This document shows, piece by piece, positions 28,332 through 36,936 of a stretch of DNA of 64,000 nucleotides. Source of the DNA: Flavobacterium pectinovorum. GTDB lineage: Bacteria > Bacteroidota > Bacteroidia > Flavobacteriales > Flavobacteriaceae. The position numbers and the translations under genes were made by a program. The stretch is taken from contig NZ_FRBX01000006.1 in the NCBI RefSeq assembly GCF_900142715.1, positions 248,001 through 312,000 of the forward strand. Reading direction: 5' to 3'. Each line of letters opens with the position of its first letter. Within the stretch, counting starts at the first letter, position 1. The notes under the pieces are model-generated. The model had not been told where the DNA came from, ran no database searches, and saw only the letters and a program-made list of their open reading frames with translations.

Positions 28332-29096
28332 ATGAGTTCAGAAAATCAAAACGGTACATTACAAACTACTTTTCAAAACGCAGTTGCAATTGTGCAATTT
28401 GGCCATCCGGCGAGTAATTCTTTTCCCCGTGAATTATTAAATCGTTTAACTGCCGAAATTAATTCGTTGAGCCGAAATGAAACCGTTTCAGTTATTGTTT
28501 TACAAAGCGAAGGTTCGAAAACTTTTTGTTCCGGAGCTTCGTTTGATGAACTTTTGGCAGTAGAAAATGAAGAACAGGGGACAGAATTTTTCTCTGGCTT
28601 TGCTCATTTGTTAAACGCAATGCGCAACTGTTCTAAAATTATCATTGGCCGCGTTCAGGGAAAAGCCGTTGGTGGTGGTGTTGGAATTATTGCCACTTGT
28701 GATTATGTTTTGGCTACACCGGAAAGCGCTGTAAAACTTTCGGAGTTGGCAATCGGAATTGGACCTTTTGTGATTGAGCCAGCCGTTTCCAGAAAAATTG
28801 GTAAAACAGCGATGACCGAAATGACCTTGGCGGCGCAAAACTGGAAATCGGCTGAATGGGCTCTGGAAAAAGGACTTTTTTCGGAGATTCATAATTCAGA
28901 TCAGTTAGATATCGAAGTAGAAAATTTTGCCCAAAAATTAAGTTCCTATAATCCTGAAGCTTTGTTTGAAATGAAGAGAATTATTTGGGAAGGAACAGAA
29001 CAATGGGAATCTATACTTTTTGAACGTGCCGCTATTACAGGAAAATTGGTTTTGTCTGATTTTACAAAAAATGCTTTGACACAATTTAAAAAATAA
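28332..29096 (+). CDS. Enoyl-CoA hydratase/isomerase family protein
   Basis: A 254-residue crotonase-fold enzyme that adds water to a 2-enoyl-CoA or carries out a related reaction in acyl-CoA breakdown. The oxyanion-hole segments are CSGASFDEL (66-74) and GKAVGGGVGI (110-119). Both catalytic glutamates of hydratases are present: E138 in LSELAIGI and E163 in KTAMTEM. Length is normal for the family. Its closest relatives are probably methylglutaconyl-CoA hydratase-like proteins of leucine breakdown, but the substrate cannot be read from sequence. It is a single gene with its own terminator at 29120-29160. Confidence 0.85.
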   Translation: MSSENQNGTLQTTFQNAVAIVQFGHPASNSFPRELLNRLTAEINSLSRNETVSVIVLQSEGSKTFCSGASFDELLAVENEEQGTEFFSGFAHLLNAMRNCSKIIIGRVQGKAVGGGVGIIATCDYVLATPESAVKLSELAIGIGPFVIEPAVSRKIGKTAMTEMTLAAQNWKSAEWALEKGLFSEIHNSDQLDIEVENFAQKLSSYNPEALFEMKRIIWEGTEQWESILFERAAITGKLVLSDFTKNALTQFKK

Positions 29097-29119
29097 ATAA
29101 AAGGGAAATTCCAATATTT

Positions 29120-29160
29120 AAATTCCAAATCCCAATAGAACTTGGAATTTGGAATTTTTC
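29120..29160 (+). terminator. Terminator after the enoyl-CoA hydratase gene
   Basis: AAATTCCAAAT (29120-29130) pairs with ATTTGGAATTT (29147-29157), followed by TTC; 16-base loop. It lies 24 bases after the stop codon. Confidence 0.6.
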
Positions 29161-29198
29161 TTTATTTGGAATTTATTATTTAAACGGTTATTAATTTG

Positions 29199-29206
29199 TA
29201 AATTTG
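29199..29206 (+). promoter_or_regulatory. -7 element upstream of queD
   Basis: TAAATTTG matches TAnnTTTG exactly and lies 20 bases upstream of the queD start. No clear TTTG is found at the -33 position. Confidence 0.5.
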
Positions 29207-29225
29207 CAACCTAAAATTCAAATCG

Positions 29226-29678
29226 ATGAGTAATATCAGAATTACAAAGCAATTTAATTTCGAAACCGGGCATGCTTTATATGGTTACGACGGAAAATGC
29301 AAAAACGTTCACGGACACAGTTATAAATTATCGGTAACAGTTATTGGTTCGCCAATTACAGATCGATCGAATGTGAAATTCGGAATGGTGATTGACTTTT
29401 CGGATCTAAAGAAAATTGTAAAAGAAGAAATCGTCGACCAATTTGATCATGCAACTGTTTTTAACGAAACTACGCCGCATATCGAATTGGCAAATGAATT
29501 GAAAAATCGTGGTCATCACGTAATTTTAGTTGACTATCAGCCAACAAGTGAAAACATGGTAGTTGATTTTTCGAAAAGAATTATTTCTCGTTTGCCTGCA
29601 GGAATTTCACTCCATTCGCTTAAACTTCAGGAAACAGAATCTTCGTTTGCAGAATGGTATGCAAGTGATAATCAATAA
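29226..29678 (+). CDS. queD: 6-carboxytetrahydropterin synthase family (QueD)
   Basis: A 150-residue member of the 6-pyruvoyl-tetrahydropterin synthase/QueD family. It converts dihydroneopterin triphosphate to 6-carboxytetrahydropterin, an early step of queuosine and other deazapurine synthesis. The zinc ligands H16, H29 and H31 are visible (FETGHALYG, KNVHGHSYKL), as is the catalytic C25. The Glu near the end (LQETESSFAEW) fits the family's substrate-binding glutamate. Length is slightly above the E. coli enzyme. It is followed by lpxH on the same strand after 83 bases of AT-rich repeats, with no terminator evident, so the two could be co-transcribed. Other queuosine genes are not in the window. 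Confidence 0.88.
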   Translation: MSNIRITKQFNFETGHALYGYDGKCKNVHGHSYKLSVTVIGSPITDRSNVKFGMVIDFSDLKKIVKEEIVDQFDHATVFNETTPHIELANELKNRGHHVILVDYQPTSENMVVDFSKRIISRLPAGISLHSLKLQETESSFAEWYASDNQ

Positions 29679-29761
29679 GAAATCCCAATTTTTTAAAATT
29701 CCAAATCCCAATTGTGAGTCTAACTCATAACTCATAATCCATAACTCATAACTTTCACGGA

Positions 29762-30505
29762 ATGAAAAAAGTATATTTTGCTTCTGATCAGCATTTTGGC
29801 GCTCCAACTCCTGAGTTGAGTTTGCCGCGCGAACAAAAATTTGTTGCCTGGCTGGATGTTGTTAAACAAGATGCAGAAGCTATTTTTTTATTAGGTGATT
29901 TATTCGATTTTTGGTTTGAATATAAAACTGTTGTACCAAAAGGTTTCGTACGGGTTTTAGGTAAACTGGCAGAAATTCGCGACAGCGGAATTCCGATTTA
30001 TTTTTTTGTTGGAAACCATGACTTATGGATGAATGATTATTTTGAAACCGAATTGAATATTCCGGTATATCATGATAATAAGGAATTTACTTTTAATGGA
30101 AAAACGTTTTTAATTGGTCACGGAGACGGAAAAGGTCCTGGCGATAAAGGTTATAAACGAATGAAAAAGGTATTTACAAATCCGTTTTCAAAATGGCTTT
30201 TTCGTTGGTTGCATCCGGATGTTGGCGTAAGTTTAGCACAATATTTATCGGTTAAAAATAAATTGATTTCCGGCGATGAAGATGTCAAATTTTTAGGCGA
30301 AGAAAACGAATGGCTGGTTTTGTATGCCAAACGTAAACTCGAAACCAAACATTATAATTACTTCATTTTCGGACACCGTCATTTGCCAATGATTATTCCT
30401 GTTGGAGAAGAATCCAATTATGTAAATCTTGGTGACTGGATTGGTTATTTTACTTATGGAGTTTTTGACGGTGAAACCTTTGAGCTTCAAAAATTCGAAC
30501 AATAG
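29762..30505 (+). CDS. lpxH: UDP-2,3-diacylglucosamine diphosphatase (LpxH)
   Basis: A 247-residue calcineurin-like phosphoesterase that cleaves UDP-2,3-diacylglucosamine to lipid X and UMP in lipid A synthesis on the inner face of the cytoplasmic membrane. All metal-binding motifs are present: SDQHFG (D9, H11), LLGDLFDFW (D46), FVGNHD (N85, H86), IGHGDG and FGHRH. The length and the FDFWFEY motif fit LpxH rather than a generic phosphoesterase. It converges on the cytochrome gene, and the two stops are adjacent (30505/30506), so no separate terminator fits between them. Confidence 0.88.
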   Translation: MKKVYFASDQHFGAPTPELSLPREQKFVAWLDVVKQDAEAIFLLGDLFDFWFEYKTVVPKGFVRVLGKLAEIRDSGIPIYFFVGNHDLWMNDYFETELNIPVYHDNKEFTFNGKTFLIGHGDGKGPGDKGYKRMKKVFTNPFSKWLFRWLHPDVGVSLAQYLSVKNKLISGDEDVKFLGEENEWLVLYAKRKLETKHYNYFIFGHRHLPMIIPVGEESNYVNLGDWIGYFTYGVFDGETFELQKFEQ

Positions 30506-31717
30506 TTACTTTTTATTAGTTGGATAAACCGCAATTTTGTGTGTTCGCAGCATATAATTAGATTTCTTTTTGCTGTTTGACGCCTGAAAAGTAATCGCAT
30601 TCGACATTTGTTTTGGCATATGACATTCTACACAATTATTTTGTAATGACTTTTTTGATATTGTCGTCAAAGTCATTTCGGTGTGTTTTGTTTGCTGATG
30701 ACAACTCATGCAGATTTTAGAATAAACAACCATGTTTTGCGACGAATTTTCATGTGGATTATGACACGTCATGCAATCCATTCTTTCACTTTTCTTGAAA
30801 CATTTACTTTGGGCAAGCAGCCCTAATTGATTTCCGTGAACATCATAATGAATACTGTCATTCGATCCCGGTATTGCTCTAAAATAATCAGAAAGTTTAT
30901 CTCCGGGTTTAAATTGAAAACGTGATTTTATCTTTGCTTTATCATTTCCTGAATGGCAAAGTGCACACGCATCTATTTTCTGCTGTCTTGTTAGTTTTTT
31001 GAATGAAACAATATTTTGAGCAATTTTTAAATCGGGAAATTTTAAATGCTTCTGAACGTGCTGTTTGGCCGGTCCATGACAGCGCTCACAATCAATACCG
31101 TATAGTAAAGTATTTTTGTTCATGAAATCCTCTACTTCAATAGTCATAAAAGTAATACTGTCAGAGCTGGTTTCAACATATCTGCTGGCAATATTAGAGC
31201 TGTGACAGCCATAACATTCCTTATCAATTTGTCTTTCAAAATTTACTTTAGTGGCAGAATAACCCGGACTGGTGGCCCAACTGTTTAAGGATTTGTAATA
31301 AGAAAGAGGTAACTCAAATGTATAGTGGTTTTTCCAATATGCACTTGTTTGTGCGTGTTTCGTTCCAAAAAGAACATCAAAAGAATGGGCTTCTACTTCT
31401 TTTCCATTTTTATAAAGTACCTGATAAAGACTATCGTTACGTTCTTCCATAACAAGTTTAGTATCTTTATCATAAACAAAAGTATTGCGGCCATTTGTAA
31501 AATGTCCTAAAATATTTTCTTTGGTAGGAGGAGAGCTTGCTTTAAAATGCGAACTGTGAAAAGCTGTTTCATATTGTGCCTGATGACATTGAATACAGCT
31601 TTCAGAACCGGCATAATCGGTTCCGCGTGGGTCTATGTAATTATCAGATTCATTTTTGCAGCCCATTAATAACAAGACCAAAGCAAAAATGGAAAAAAGA
31701 ATAGCTGTTTTTTTCAT
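30506..31717 (-). CDS. Seven-heme c-type cytochrome lipoprotein
   Basis: A 403-residue lipoprotein (LLLMGC lipobox at about residue 20) with seven CxxCH heme sites: CIQCH, CYGCH, CERCH, CALCH, CMTCH, CMSCH and CVECH. Many other histidines are available as distal ligands. The spacing, with three hemes clustered near the C-terminus (DCMTCHNPHE), resembles cytochrome c554/NrfB-like multiheme proteins of Bacteroidota. It would carry electrons at the periplasmic face or outer membrane; the partner is unknown, since no oxidoreductase or c-type maturation gene is adjacent. It is convergent with lpxH. Confidence 0.85.
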   Translation of the reverse strand: MKKTAILFSIFALVLLLMGCKNESDNYIDPRGTDYAGSESCIQCHQAQYETAFHSSHFKASSPPTKENILGHFTNGRNTFVYDKDTKLVMEERNDSLYQVLYKNGKEVEAHSFDVLFGTKHAQTSAYWKNHYTFELPLSYYKSLNSWATSPGYSATKVNFERQIDKECYGCHSSNIASRYVETSSDSITFMTIEVEDFMNKNTLLYGIDCERCHGPAKQHVQKHLKFPDLKIAQNIVSFKKLTRQQKIDACALCHSGNDKAKIKSRFQFKPGDKLSDYFRAIPGSNDSIHYDVHGNQLGLLAQSKCFKKSERMDCMTCHNPHENSSQNMVVYSKICMSCHQQTKHTEMTLTTISKKSLQNNCVECHMPKQMSNAITFQASNSKKKSNYMLRTHKIAVYPTNKK

Positions 31718-31800
31718 TATTGTAAATATACTTTTTTCTGAATAAATTCAAAATATATTTCAAATATGAAAAAATGCTGTTAAATTGTTTAGATTAATTC

Positions 31801-32157
31801 TTAATTCATTCCTGCTCCATAAACATATTCGTCAAGGTCAATTCTAAACAAAGAACCTTCAACTAAATCTTTAATTGATTTTAATTCGGTCATAGAAACA
31901 GCCAAATCAATTGCAGTACAAGGAGTTTTTAATAAAAATTTATGACAGGAATATTTTAATTCACAAGCTTCGCAACATGCATTTTCAATCATGCTGTCTT
32001 CTATCAAATCACAGAAATGATTTAGCTCCTGAATTGTAAAATAAAAACCGGTTTCTTTAAAAACCAATTGAACTTTGTCGGTTATGGTTTCGTTTTCCTT
32101 TTTCCAGTAAAAAGCAATTCCAAAATTGTTGTGGTATAATTGTTCAATTTCTCTCAT
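31801..32157 (-). CDS. Conserved hypothetical cysteine-rich protein
   Basis: A 118-residue cytosolic protein of a type common in flavobacteria; I cannot name a function. Four cysteines are grouped as CCEACELKYSCH at about residues 60-72, which could bind a metal. Another lies at TPCTAID. The N-terminal half has the feel of a small beta domain (GIAFYWKKEN, VQLVFKETGFYFT). A -7 box (TATATTTG) sits 20 bases before the start. The gene stands alone between the cytochrome and hydrolase genes. Confidence 0.7.
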   Translation of the reverse strand: MREIEQLYHNNFGIAFYWKKENETITDKVQLVFKETGFYFTIQELNHFCDLIEDSMIENACCEACELKYSCHKFLLKTPCTAIDLAVSMTELKSIKDLVEGSLFRIDLDEYVYGAGMN

Positions 32158-32177
32158 TATGAATCCTTTTGTTTCAA

Positions 32178-32185
32178 CAAATATA
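32178..32185 (-). promoter_or_regulatory. -7 element of the Cys-rich hypothetical gene
   Basis: Minus-strand TATATTTG matches TAnnTTTG exactly, 20 bases upstream of the start at 32157. Confidence 0.45.
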
Positions 32186-32321
32186 AATATTATTTATATT
32201 AGTTCTAAATAAAAAATCATAAAAAAGATGTTTTTAAAAATATAACGATGATATAAATTTTGTTTAGAAGAACCTGAAATAAAACTTAATTTATCTTATA
32301 GTATTTTATTGGTTTATATTG

Positions 32322-33236
32322 TTATTTAAGCCACATTTTTATTTTTGAAAGGAATTTATTTTGCTGATCTACAAATAGATAGTGAGAACAGTTTTCTAAT
32401 AATACAAAATGATTTTCTCCGGCTATATTTTTAATGGATTTAATTTGAGACGCAGAAAAAATTCTATCATCTTGTCCGTAAATCGCATAAACAGGAATTC
32501 CTTTTGCTTTTATTTCCTTTAAAAAAGGTCGGCTATCGATATTATTTTGCTTTTCATTTTTATAAAAAAGTAATGGAGCATTTTTGTTTCGGATATTGGT
32601 TTTGTAAAACTTGCCTGCTTCGTAATCGCTGTATAATTTTTTTGATGCTTTAGTAGGATTTGGCATTTTAAAATAATCATTATCACTTGCGAGATCAAAA
32701 CAATGTTTGCGGTATTCGGCAGAATTTTTATCAAGTTTCTCTACGTAAGATATTTTATTGAGTGTTTTAGAATCGCCTTTGTGACTTTTCTTTAAAGAAT
32801 TTAAAATATGATCGTAAGTTTCCTGCTGCGAAAATAGAGCTCCGGCCAAAATGAGATTACTAACATTCTGAGGATATTTTGCTGTGTAAAGCGTCGCAAC
32901 CAAACCGCCAAAACTATGACCAATAAGAGTAACTTTCTTTAAATTATATTTTTTTAAAATTGAATTTAAATCCTGAAAAGCTTCCTGATAAGTAAATTTT
33001 GCATGAGGATCTAATGATCTTCCTTCGCCTCTTCGGTCGTAAACAAGTACATAGAATCCTTTGTTAGCTAATTTTTGTGCTGTTGTACCTTCAAATAAAG
33101 TCGAGTTTCCGCTTGGACCGCCATGAATAAAAATAATGGCTTTATTTTCTTTGTTTCCGTATGTTTTAATGTAGAGATTTTGTCCGTTTATTAAAAAAGA
33201 CAACATCAAAAAGAAAACCATTATCGATTGTTTCAT
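32322..33236 (-). CDS. Exported alpha/beta hydrolase (proline iminopeptidase-like)
   Basis: A 304-residue hydrolase with a signal peptide (MKQSIMVFFLMLSFLINGQ). The alpha/beta-hydrolase core is complete: oxyanion segment HGGPSGN (39-45), DRRGEGRS (67-74), nucleophile elbow GHSFGG with S108, an acidic residue in YGQDDRIF, and the catalytic His in ENCSHYLF near the end. HGGPS and DRRGEGRS are typical of proline iminopeptidases and related esterases. The start codon overlaps the last base of the MFS gene stop (TAATG), so it is translated with the transporter. Substrate unknown. Confidence 0.8.
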   Translation of the reverse strand: MKQSIMVFFLMLSFLINGQNLYIKTYGNKENKAIIFIHGGPSGNSTLFEGTTAQKLANKGFYVLVYDRRGEGRSLDPHAKFTYQEAFQDLNSILKKYNLKKVTLIGHSFGGLVATLYTAKYPQNVSNLILAGALFSQQETYDHILNSLKKSHKGDSKTLNKISYVEKLDKNSAEYRKHCFDLASDNDYFKMPNPTKASKKLYSDYEAGKFYKTNIRNKNAPLLFYKNEKQNNIDSRPFLKEIKAKGIPVYAIYGQDDRIFSASQIKSIKNIAGENHFVLLENCSHYLFVDQQNKFLSKIKMWLK

Positions 33237-34516
33237 TACTCCATATTTTGGTGATCTTGCATATCTTTATGAAGATCTAAATTTCTAAATGTAGGCGATT
33301 TTAATGCAGTAACGATTACGGTTAAAAGTGTTACGCTTCCTCCAAAAATAACAGAGGTTACAGTTCCCATCAATTTGGCGGTTGCGCCACTTTCAAAGGC
33401 GCCTAATTCATTAGAAGATCCAACAAAAATTGAATTTACAGCACCAACACGTCCGCGCATATGATCGGGTGTTTTAAGCTGTAAAATAGTCTGGCGAATT
33501 ACTACAGAAATTCCGTCAGCAAGTCCGCTTAGAAACAGAGCAAAAACAGAAAGCCAGAATGACGTAGAAAACCCAAATAAGATGATAGATAATCCAAAAA
33601 CAAATATGGCGACTAAAAGTTTCTTTCCGGCATTTTTATATAAAGGCACATAAGCAGAAACGAGCATCGTAATAAAAGCTCCCACCGCAGGAGCGGCTCT
33701 TAATATGCCAAAACCTTCGGCACCAACTTTTAAGATATCCTGAGCAAAAATTGGCAATAATGCTACCGCGCCGCCAAAAAGTACAGCGATCATGTCAAGC
33801 GATAAGGCGCCCAAAACAATTTGGTTTTTAAATACAAAAGTTAAACCCTCTGTAAGACTCTCCTTTATTGATTCTCCAATCTTCGGATTTAGTATTGGTT
33901 TTTTACTGATTTGAGATAAAGCGATTAAGGAAAGAATTGAGAATGCAAATACCAAACACATTGACCAGTGAACGCCAACCCAGTTAATTGAAAATCCTGC
34001 AAGTGCTGGTCCCATAACGGCCCCGATTTGCCAAACCGAACTACTCCAGGTTGCAGCATTTGGGTATGCTTTTTTAGGAATAATCAAGGATAGGAGAGAG
34101 AAAATAGTTGGTCCCAGAAATGCACGAACCAAACCGCCAAAAAAGACTAAAGTATAGATTGAGTATAAAATTAGAGTTGAAGACCAGCCATTAACAATTT
34201 TTGGCCAGGTCAATAAAAATAACCCAAAGCTAATTACCGAAAACCCCAGGATACATTTTACCAATAATCCTTTTTTCTCTCTTTGATCTACAATATGTCC
34301 GGCAAATAATGCCATTGAAACGGCAGGAATAACTTCCATTAAACCGATAATTCCCAAAGAAAGCGGATTTTTGGTTAAACTATAAACTTCCCATTCAATA
34401 ACGATAAATTGCATCGACCAGGCAAAAACCATAGCAAAACGCAATATTAAAAAAACATTGAATTCTCTGTAACGCAGCGCCTCATACGGGTCGTTTTTCT
34501 TTTCTTTATTTGTCAT
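33236..34516 (-). CDS. MFS transporter (EntS/MFS_3 type)
   Basis: A 426-residue membrane protein with about 12 hydrophobic segments and the MFS loop motif GHIVDQREKKGLL between segments 2 and 3. The overall pattern fits the MFS_3/enterobactin-exporter-like group that exports siderophores or drugs (VIEWEVYSLTKNPLSLG near the start, PDHMRGRVGAVNSIFVGSS in the loop before the last segments). It overlaps recJ by 11 bases upstream and the hydrolase by one base downstream, so the three form an operon. The exported compound is not evident. Confidence 0.82.
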   Translation of the reverse strand: MTNKEKKNDPYEALRYREFNVFLILRFAMVFAWSMQFIVIEWEVYSLTKNPLSLGIIGLMEVIPAVSMALFAGHIVDQREKKGLLVKCILGFSVISFGLFLLTWPKIVNGWSSTLILYSIYTLVFFGGLVRAFLGPTIFSLLSLIIPKKAYPNAATWSSSVWQIGAVMGPALAGFSINWVGVHWSMCLVFAFSILSLIALSQISKKPILNPKIGESIKESLTEGLTFVFKNQIVLGALSLDMIAVLFGGAVALLPIFAQDILKVGAEGFGILRAAPAVGAFITMLVSAYVPLYKNAGKKLLVAIFVFGLSIILFGFSTSFWLSVFALFLSGLADGISVVIRQTILQLKTPDHMRGRVGAVNSIFVGSSNELGAFESGATAKLMGTVTSVIFGGSVTLLTVIVTALKSPTFRNLDLHKDMQDHQNME

Positions 34517-36206
34517 TTGTTCTAATATCTTTAAGCATTAGTTGAGTCGAAACGTTCCCGTTCCATTCATTTTCGGCCAGAGAATAAGCTAACTGAAATG
34601 TATTTTGATTTTTTGTGATGTCTATTTTTTTTCCAAGGCCAAAACCGATTGCTGCAATTCCTTCCGAATTATTCTGCTTAACAAAAAGCCTTAAATGTTC
34701 TTCGTCTGCTCCCAGAGTTTTGGCATAACCTGTGTCTTTTATATTTGTTGTCATAAAAACAGGCGTCATGTTTTGCGGTCCAAAAGGTTCAAATTGTTTT
34801 AAAATCCGAATGAGTTTTGGTGTTATGTCAGAGAAGTTAATCTCTGCATCAATTTCGATTTCCGGAGTTCGCATTTCAGGTAAAATAGTTGCCGAAACCT
34901 GTTTTTCAAAAGCCTCTTTAAAAATTTTATAATTCTCGGCTTTCAAAGTCATTCCGGCAGCATACATATGGCCTCCAAATTGTTCCAAATGTTCAGCGCA
35001 CGCATCTAAGGCATTGTAAACATCAAAGCCTTTTACAGATCGTGCCGAAGCTGCATATTTATCACCGCTTTTGGTAAAAACCAATGTCGGGCGATAATAG
35101 GTTTCTATTAATCGTGAAGCCACGATTCCGATCACGCCTTTATGCCAATCTTCCTGAAAAACAACAGTAGAGAATCGTTCTTCTTCCTGATTTTCCAGAA
35201 TTTGCTGAAACGCTTCTTTGGTAATTCTTTTATCTAAATCTTTTCGGTCAGAATTGTATTGTTCAATTTCTGAAGCAAATTGCTGCGCTTGTTCAAAATT
35301 AAATTCAGTTAGCAATTCAACCGCATGATTACCGTGTTTAATTCTTCCGGCAGCATTTATTCTTGGCGAAATGATAAAAACAACATCAGTAATATCTAAA
35401 GTTTTCTTTTTTACCTGATGAACCAAAGCTTTAATTCCCGGTCTTGGATCTGAGTTAATAACCTGTAATCCGAAGTAAGCCAAAACGCGATTTTCACCTG
35501 TAATCGGGACAATGTCTGCAGCGATCGCCGTAGCAACCAAATCCAGATACGGAACCAGATCTTCAATAGTTTCATTTCGGTTTTTTCCTAAAGCCTGAAT
35601 CAGTTTAAAACCAACTCCGCAACCGCACAACTCATCATACGGATAATCGCAATCTTCTCTTTTTGGATCTAAAATCGCAACAGCATCCGGAAGAATATTT
35701 CCAGGTCTGTGGTGATCGCAAATAATAAAATCGATGTTTTTTTCTTTCGCGTAGGCGATATGATCTATGGATTTTATGCCACAATCGAGCGCGATAATTA
35801 GAGAGAATCCGTTATCATCGGCAAAGTCAATTCCTTTAAAAGAAATTCCGTAACCTTCGTCATAACGATCCGGAATATAAGTGGCAATATTTGGATAATG
35901 AGATTTTAAATACGCTGAAACCAAAGAAACCGCCGTTGTTCCATCGACATCATAATCACCAAAAACCAGAATGTTTTCCTGATTTTCAATCGCCAGTTCA
36001 ATTCGGGCAACTGCTTTGTCCATATCTTTCATCAGGAACGGATCGTGAAGATGTTCTAAAGAAGGGCGAAAGAAATTTTTGGCATCGTCAAAAGTTTCAA
36101 TGCCACGCTGAATCAAAAGTGTTGCTACAAAATCTTCTACATTGAGGGCTTGCGCCAAATGTTTGATTTTATCTTCAGAAGGTTTTGGTTTTAATGTCCA
36201 ACGCAT
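34506..36206 (-). CDS. recJ: Single-stranded-DNA-specific exonuclease RecJ
   Basis: A 566-residue 5'-3' exonuclease acting on single-stranded DNA in recombination and mismatch repair. The DHH-family motifs are intact: FGDYDVDGTT (D84, D86, D88) and CDHHRPG (D164, H165, H166). The DHHA1 domain follows (FSPRINAAGRIKH-like IISPRINAAGRIKHGNHA) with the glycine-rich FGGHMYAAGM, then an OB-fold end. The length is typical. It is the first gene of the recJ-MFS-hydrolase operon. The 260 bases upstream contain only repeats. Confidence 0.95.
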   Translation of the reverse strand: MRWTLKPKPSEDKIKHLAQALNVEDFVATLLIQRGIETFDDAKNFFRPSLEHLHDPFLMKDMDKAVARIELAIENQENILVFGDYDVDGTTAVSLVSAYLKSHYPNIATYIPDRYDEGYGISFKGIDFADDNGFSLIIALDCGIKSIDHIAYAKEKNIDFIICDHHRPGNILPDAVAILDPKREDCDYPYDELCGCGVGFKLIQALGKNRNETIEDLVPYLDLVATAIAADIVPITGENRVLAYFGLQVINSDPRPGIKALVHQVKKKTLDITDVVFIISPRINAAGRIKHGNHAVELLTEFNFEQAQQFASEIEQYNSDRKDLDKRITKEAFQQILENQEEERFSTVVFQEDWHKGVIGIVASRLIETYYRPTLVFTKSGDKYAASARSVKGFDVYNALDACAEHLEQFGGHMYAAGMTLKAENYKIFKEAFEKQVSATILPEMRTPEIEIDAEINFSDITPKLIRILKQFEPFGPQNMTPVFMTTNIKDTGYAKTLGADEEHLRLFVKQNNSEGIAAIGFGLGKKIDITKNQNTFQLAYSLAENEWNGNVSTQLMLKDIRTNDK

Positions 36207-36345
36207 TTTTTAATTGTAGATTTTAGATCTTAGATTTCAGATTTTTGAAATCGTTTAATCTGGTATGTAATTTTTTTCGCCTCAGATTAAATGTGATTTA
36301 GATTTGTGTTAATCGTTAAATCTGTGGCAGAAATATTCGGTTTTT

Positions 36346-36378
36346 AACTTTGTCAAAGTTTCAAACTTTGACAAAGTT
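36346..36378. repeat. 33-base perfect palindrome, copy 1
   Basis: AACTTTGTCAAAGTTT, one C, then its reverse complement: a 16-base perfect stem. Copies with changed but still pairing outer bases occur at 43705-43737 and 50771-50803. It lies in the recJ-hopJ gap. Confidence 0.8.
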
Positions 36379-36389
36379 TTATGTGTGGC

Positions 36390-36446
36390 TGTCAAATCGA
36401 GCGAAGTCGAGATTCTTTGCGGGACTTCGACTTCGCTCAGCCTGAC
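36390..36446. repeat. Imperfect inverted repeat with GAGCGAAGTCGA arms
   Basis: TGTCA...GAGCGAAGTCGA pairs with TCGACTTCGCTC...TGACA around a short centre. This is the flavobacterial intergenic element recognisable by CTTCGCTCAGCCTGACA. A remnant of the same motif precedes the palindrome at 58491. Confidence 0.65.
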
Positions 36447-36466
36447 ATTGTAGATTTAAAATTTTT

Positions 36467-36811
36467 TTATTTTAATTCTAATGCATTTCCTTCAAACTTA
36501 ATTCCGTCCCAACCTAAGTTGATGAAATTTCTAATGTTTTGGTGATTTGTTCCGTTTGGATCTCCTAAAACTTCTTCAAAATAAAAAGCACCAAAACAGG
36601 CTAAAGTTTCTTCTTTAGTTAAGTTTTGCAATTTGGCAAAAGAAAATAATTTGCAGGAACCAGAGTTTTCTCCGGCTGCATTATGCTGTGTTCCGTTTTG
36701 AAAAGCAGTTGGTGTAAAGTTGTAATTTTCCTCAATTACTGCGATAGTTTCAGGGAATTTTATTTCTGTTGGAGTTTGTTTTACTTTTTCTAAAAAGGCT
36801 TGAATGCTCAT
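36467..36811 (-). CDS. HopJ-family protein
   Basis: A 114-residue protein starting MSIQAFLEKVKQTP. It matches the HopJ family pattern: FNFTPTAFQNG..HNAAGENSGSCK-like (YNFTPTAFQNGTQHNAAGEN), then LFSFAKLQNLTKEETLACFG and a C-terminal HQNIRNFINLGWDGI. The family is named after a Pseudomonas type III effector, but it is widespread in free-living bacteria without such systems, and its function there is unknown. A start 36 bases upstream would translate a copy of the ACGAATT repeat (MKFVAKKTNNNI), so 36811 is chosen. Confidence 0.8.
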   Translation of the reverse strand: MSIQAFLEKVKQTPTEIKFPETIAVIEENYNFTPTAFQNGTQHNAAGENSGSCKLFSFAKLQNLTKEETLACFGAFYFEEVLGDPNGTNHQNIRNFINLGWDGIKFEGNALELK

Positions 36812-36833
36812 GATATTGTTGTTAGTTTTTTTT

Positions 36834-36931
36834 GCCACGAATTTCACGAATTTCCTCTAATTAAATTCGTGATAATTTGTGTGATTCGTGGCTACCATTT
36901 TTTAATGTATTTTAATTTGTGAATTCGTGGC
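36834..36931. repeat. ACGAATT-type inverted repeat
   Basis: GCCACGAATTTCACGAATTT on the left is answered by AATTCGTGA...GATTCGTGGC and GAATTCGTGGC on the right, able to fold into a long imperfect hairpin between hopJ and rsmI. Related copies lie at 37671-37760, 43740-43780 and 46700-46715. Confidence 0.6.
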
Positions 36932-36936
36932 AAATA

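Noticed and set aside
36346..36378. 33-base palindrome as a plain terminator of recJ or hopJ
   Set aside because: It has no T run that suits either strand, is about 130 bases upstream of recJ rather than behind it, and recurs elsewhere, including behind an already complete terminator at 50720-50763.
36467..36811. HopJ as evidence for a type III secretion system
   Set aside because: The family occurs widely without such systems, and no secretion genes are present in the window.
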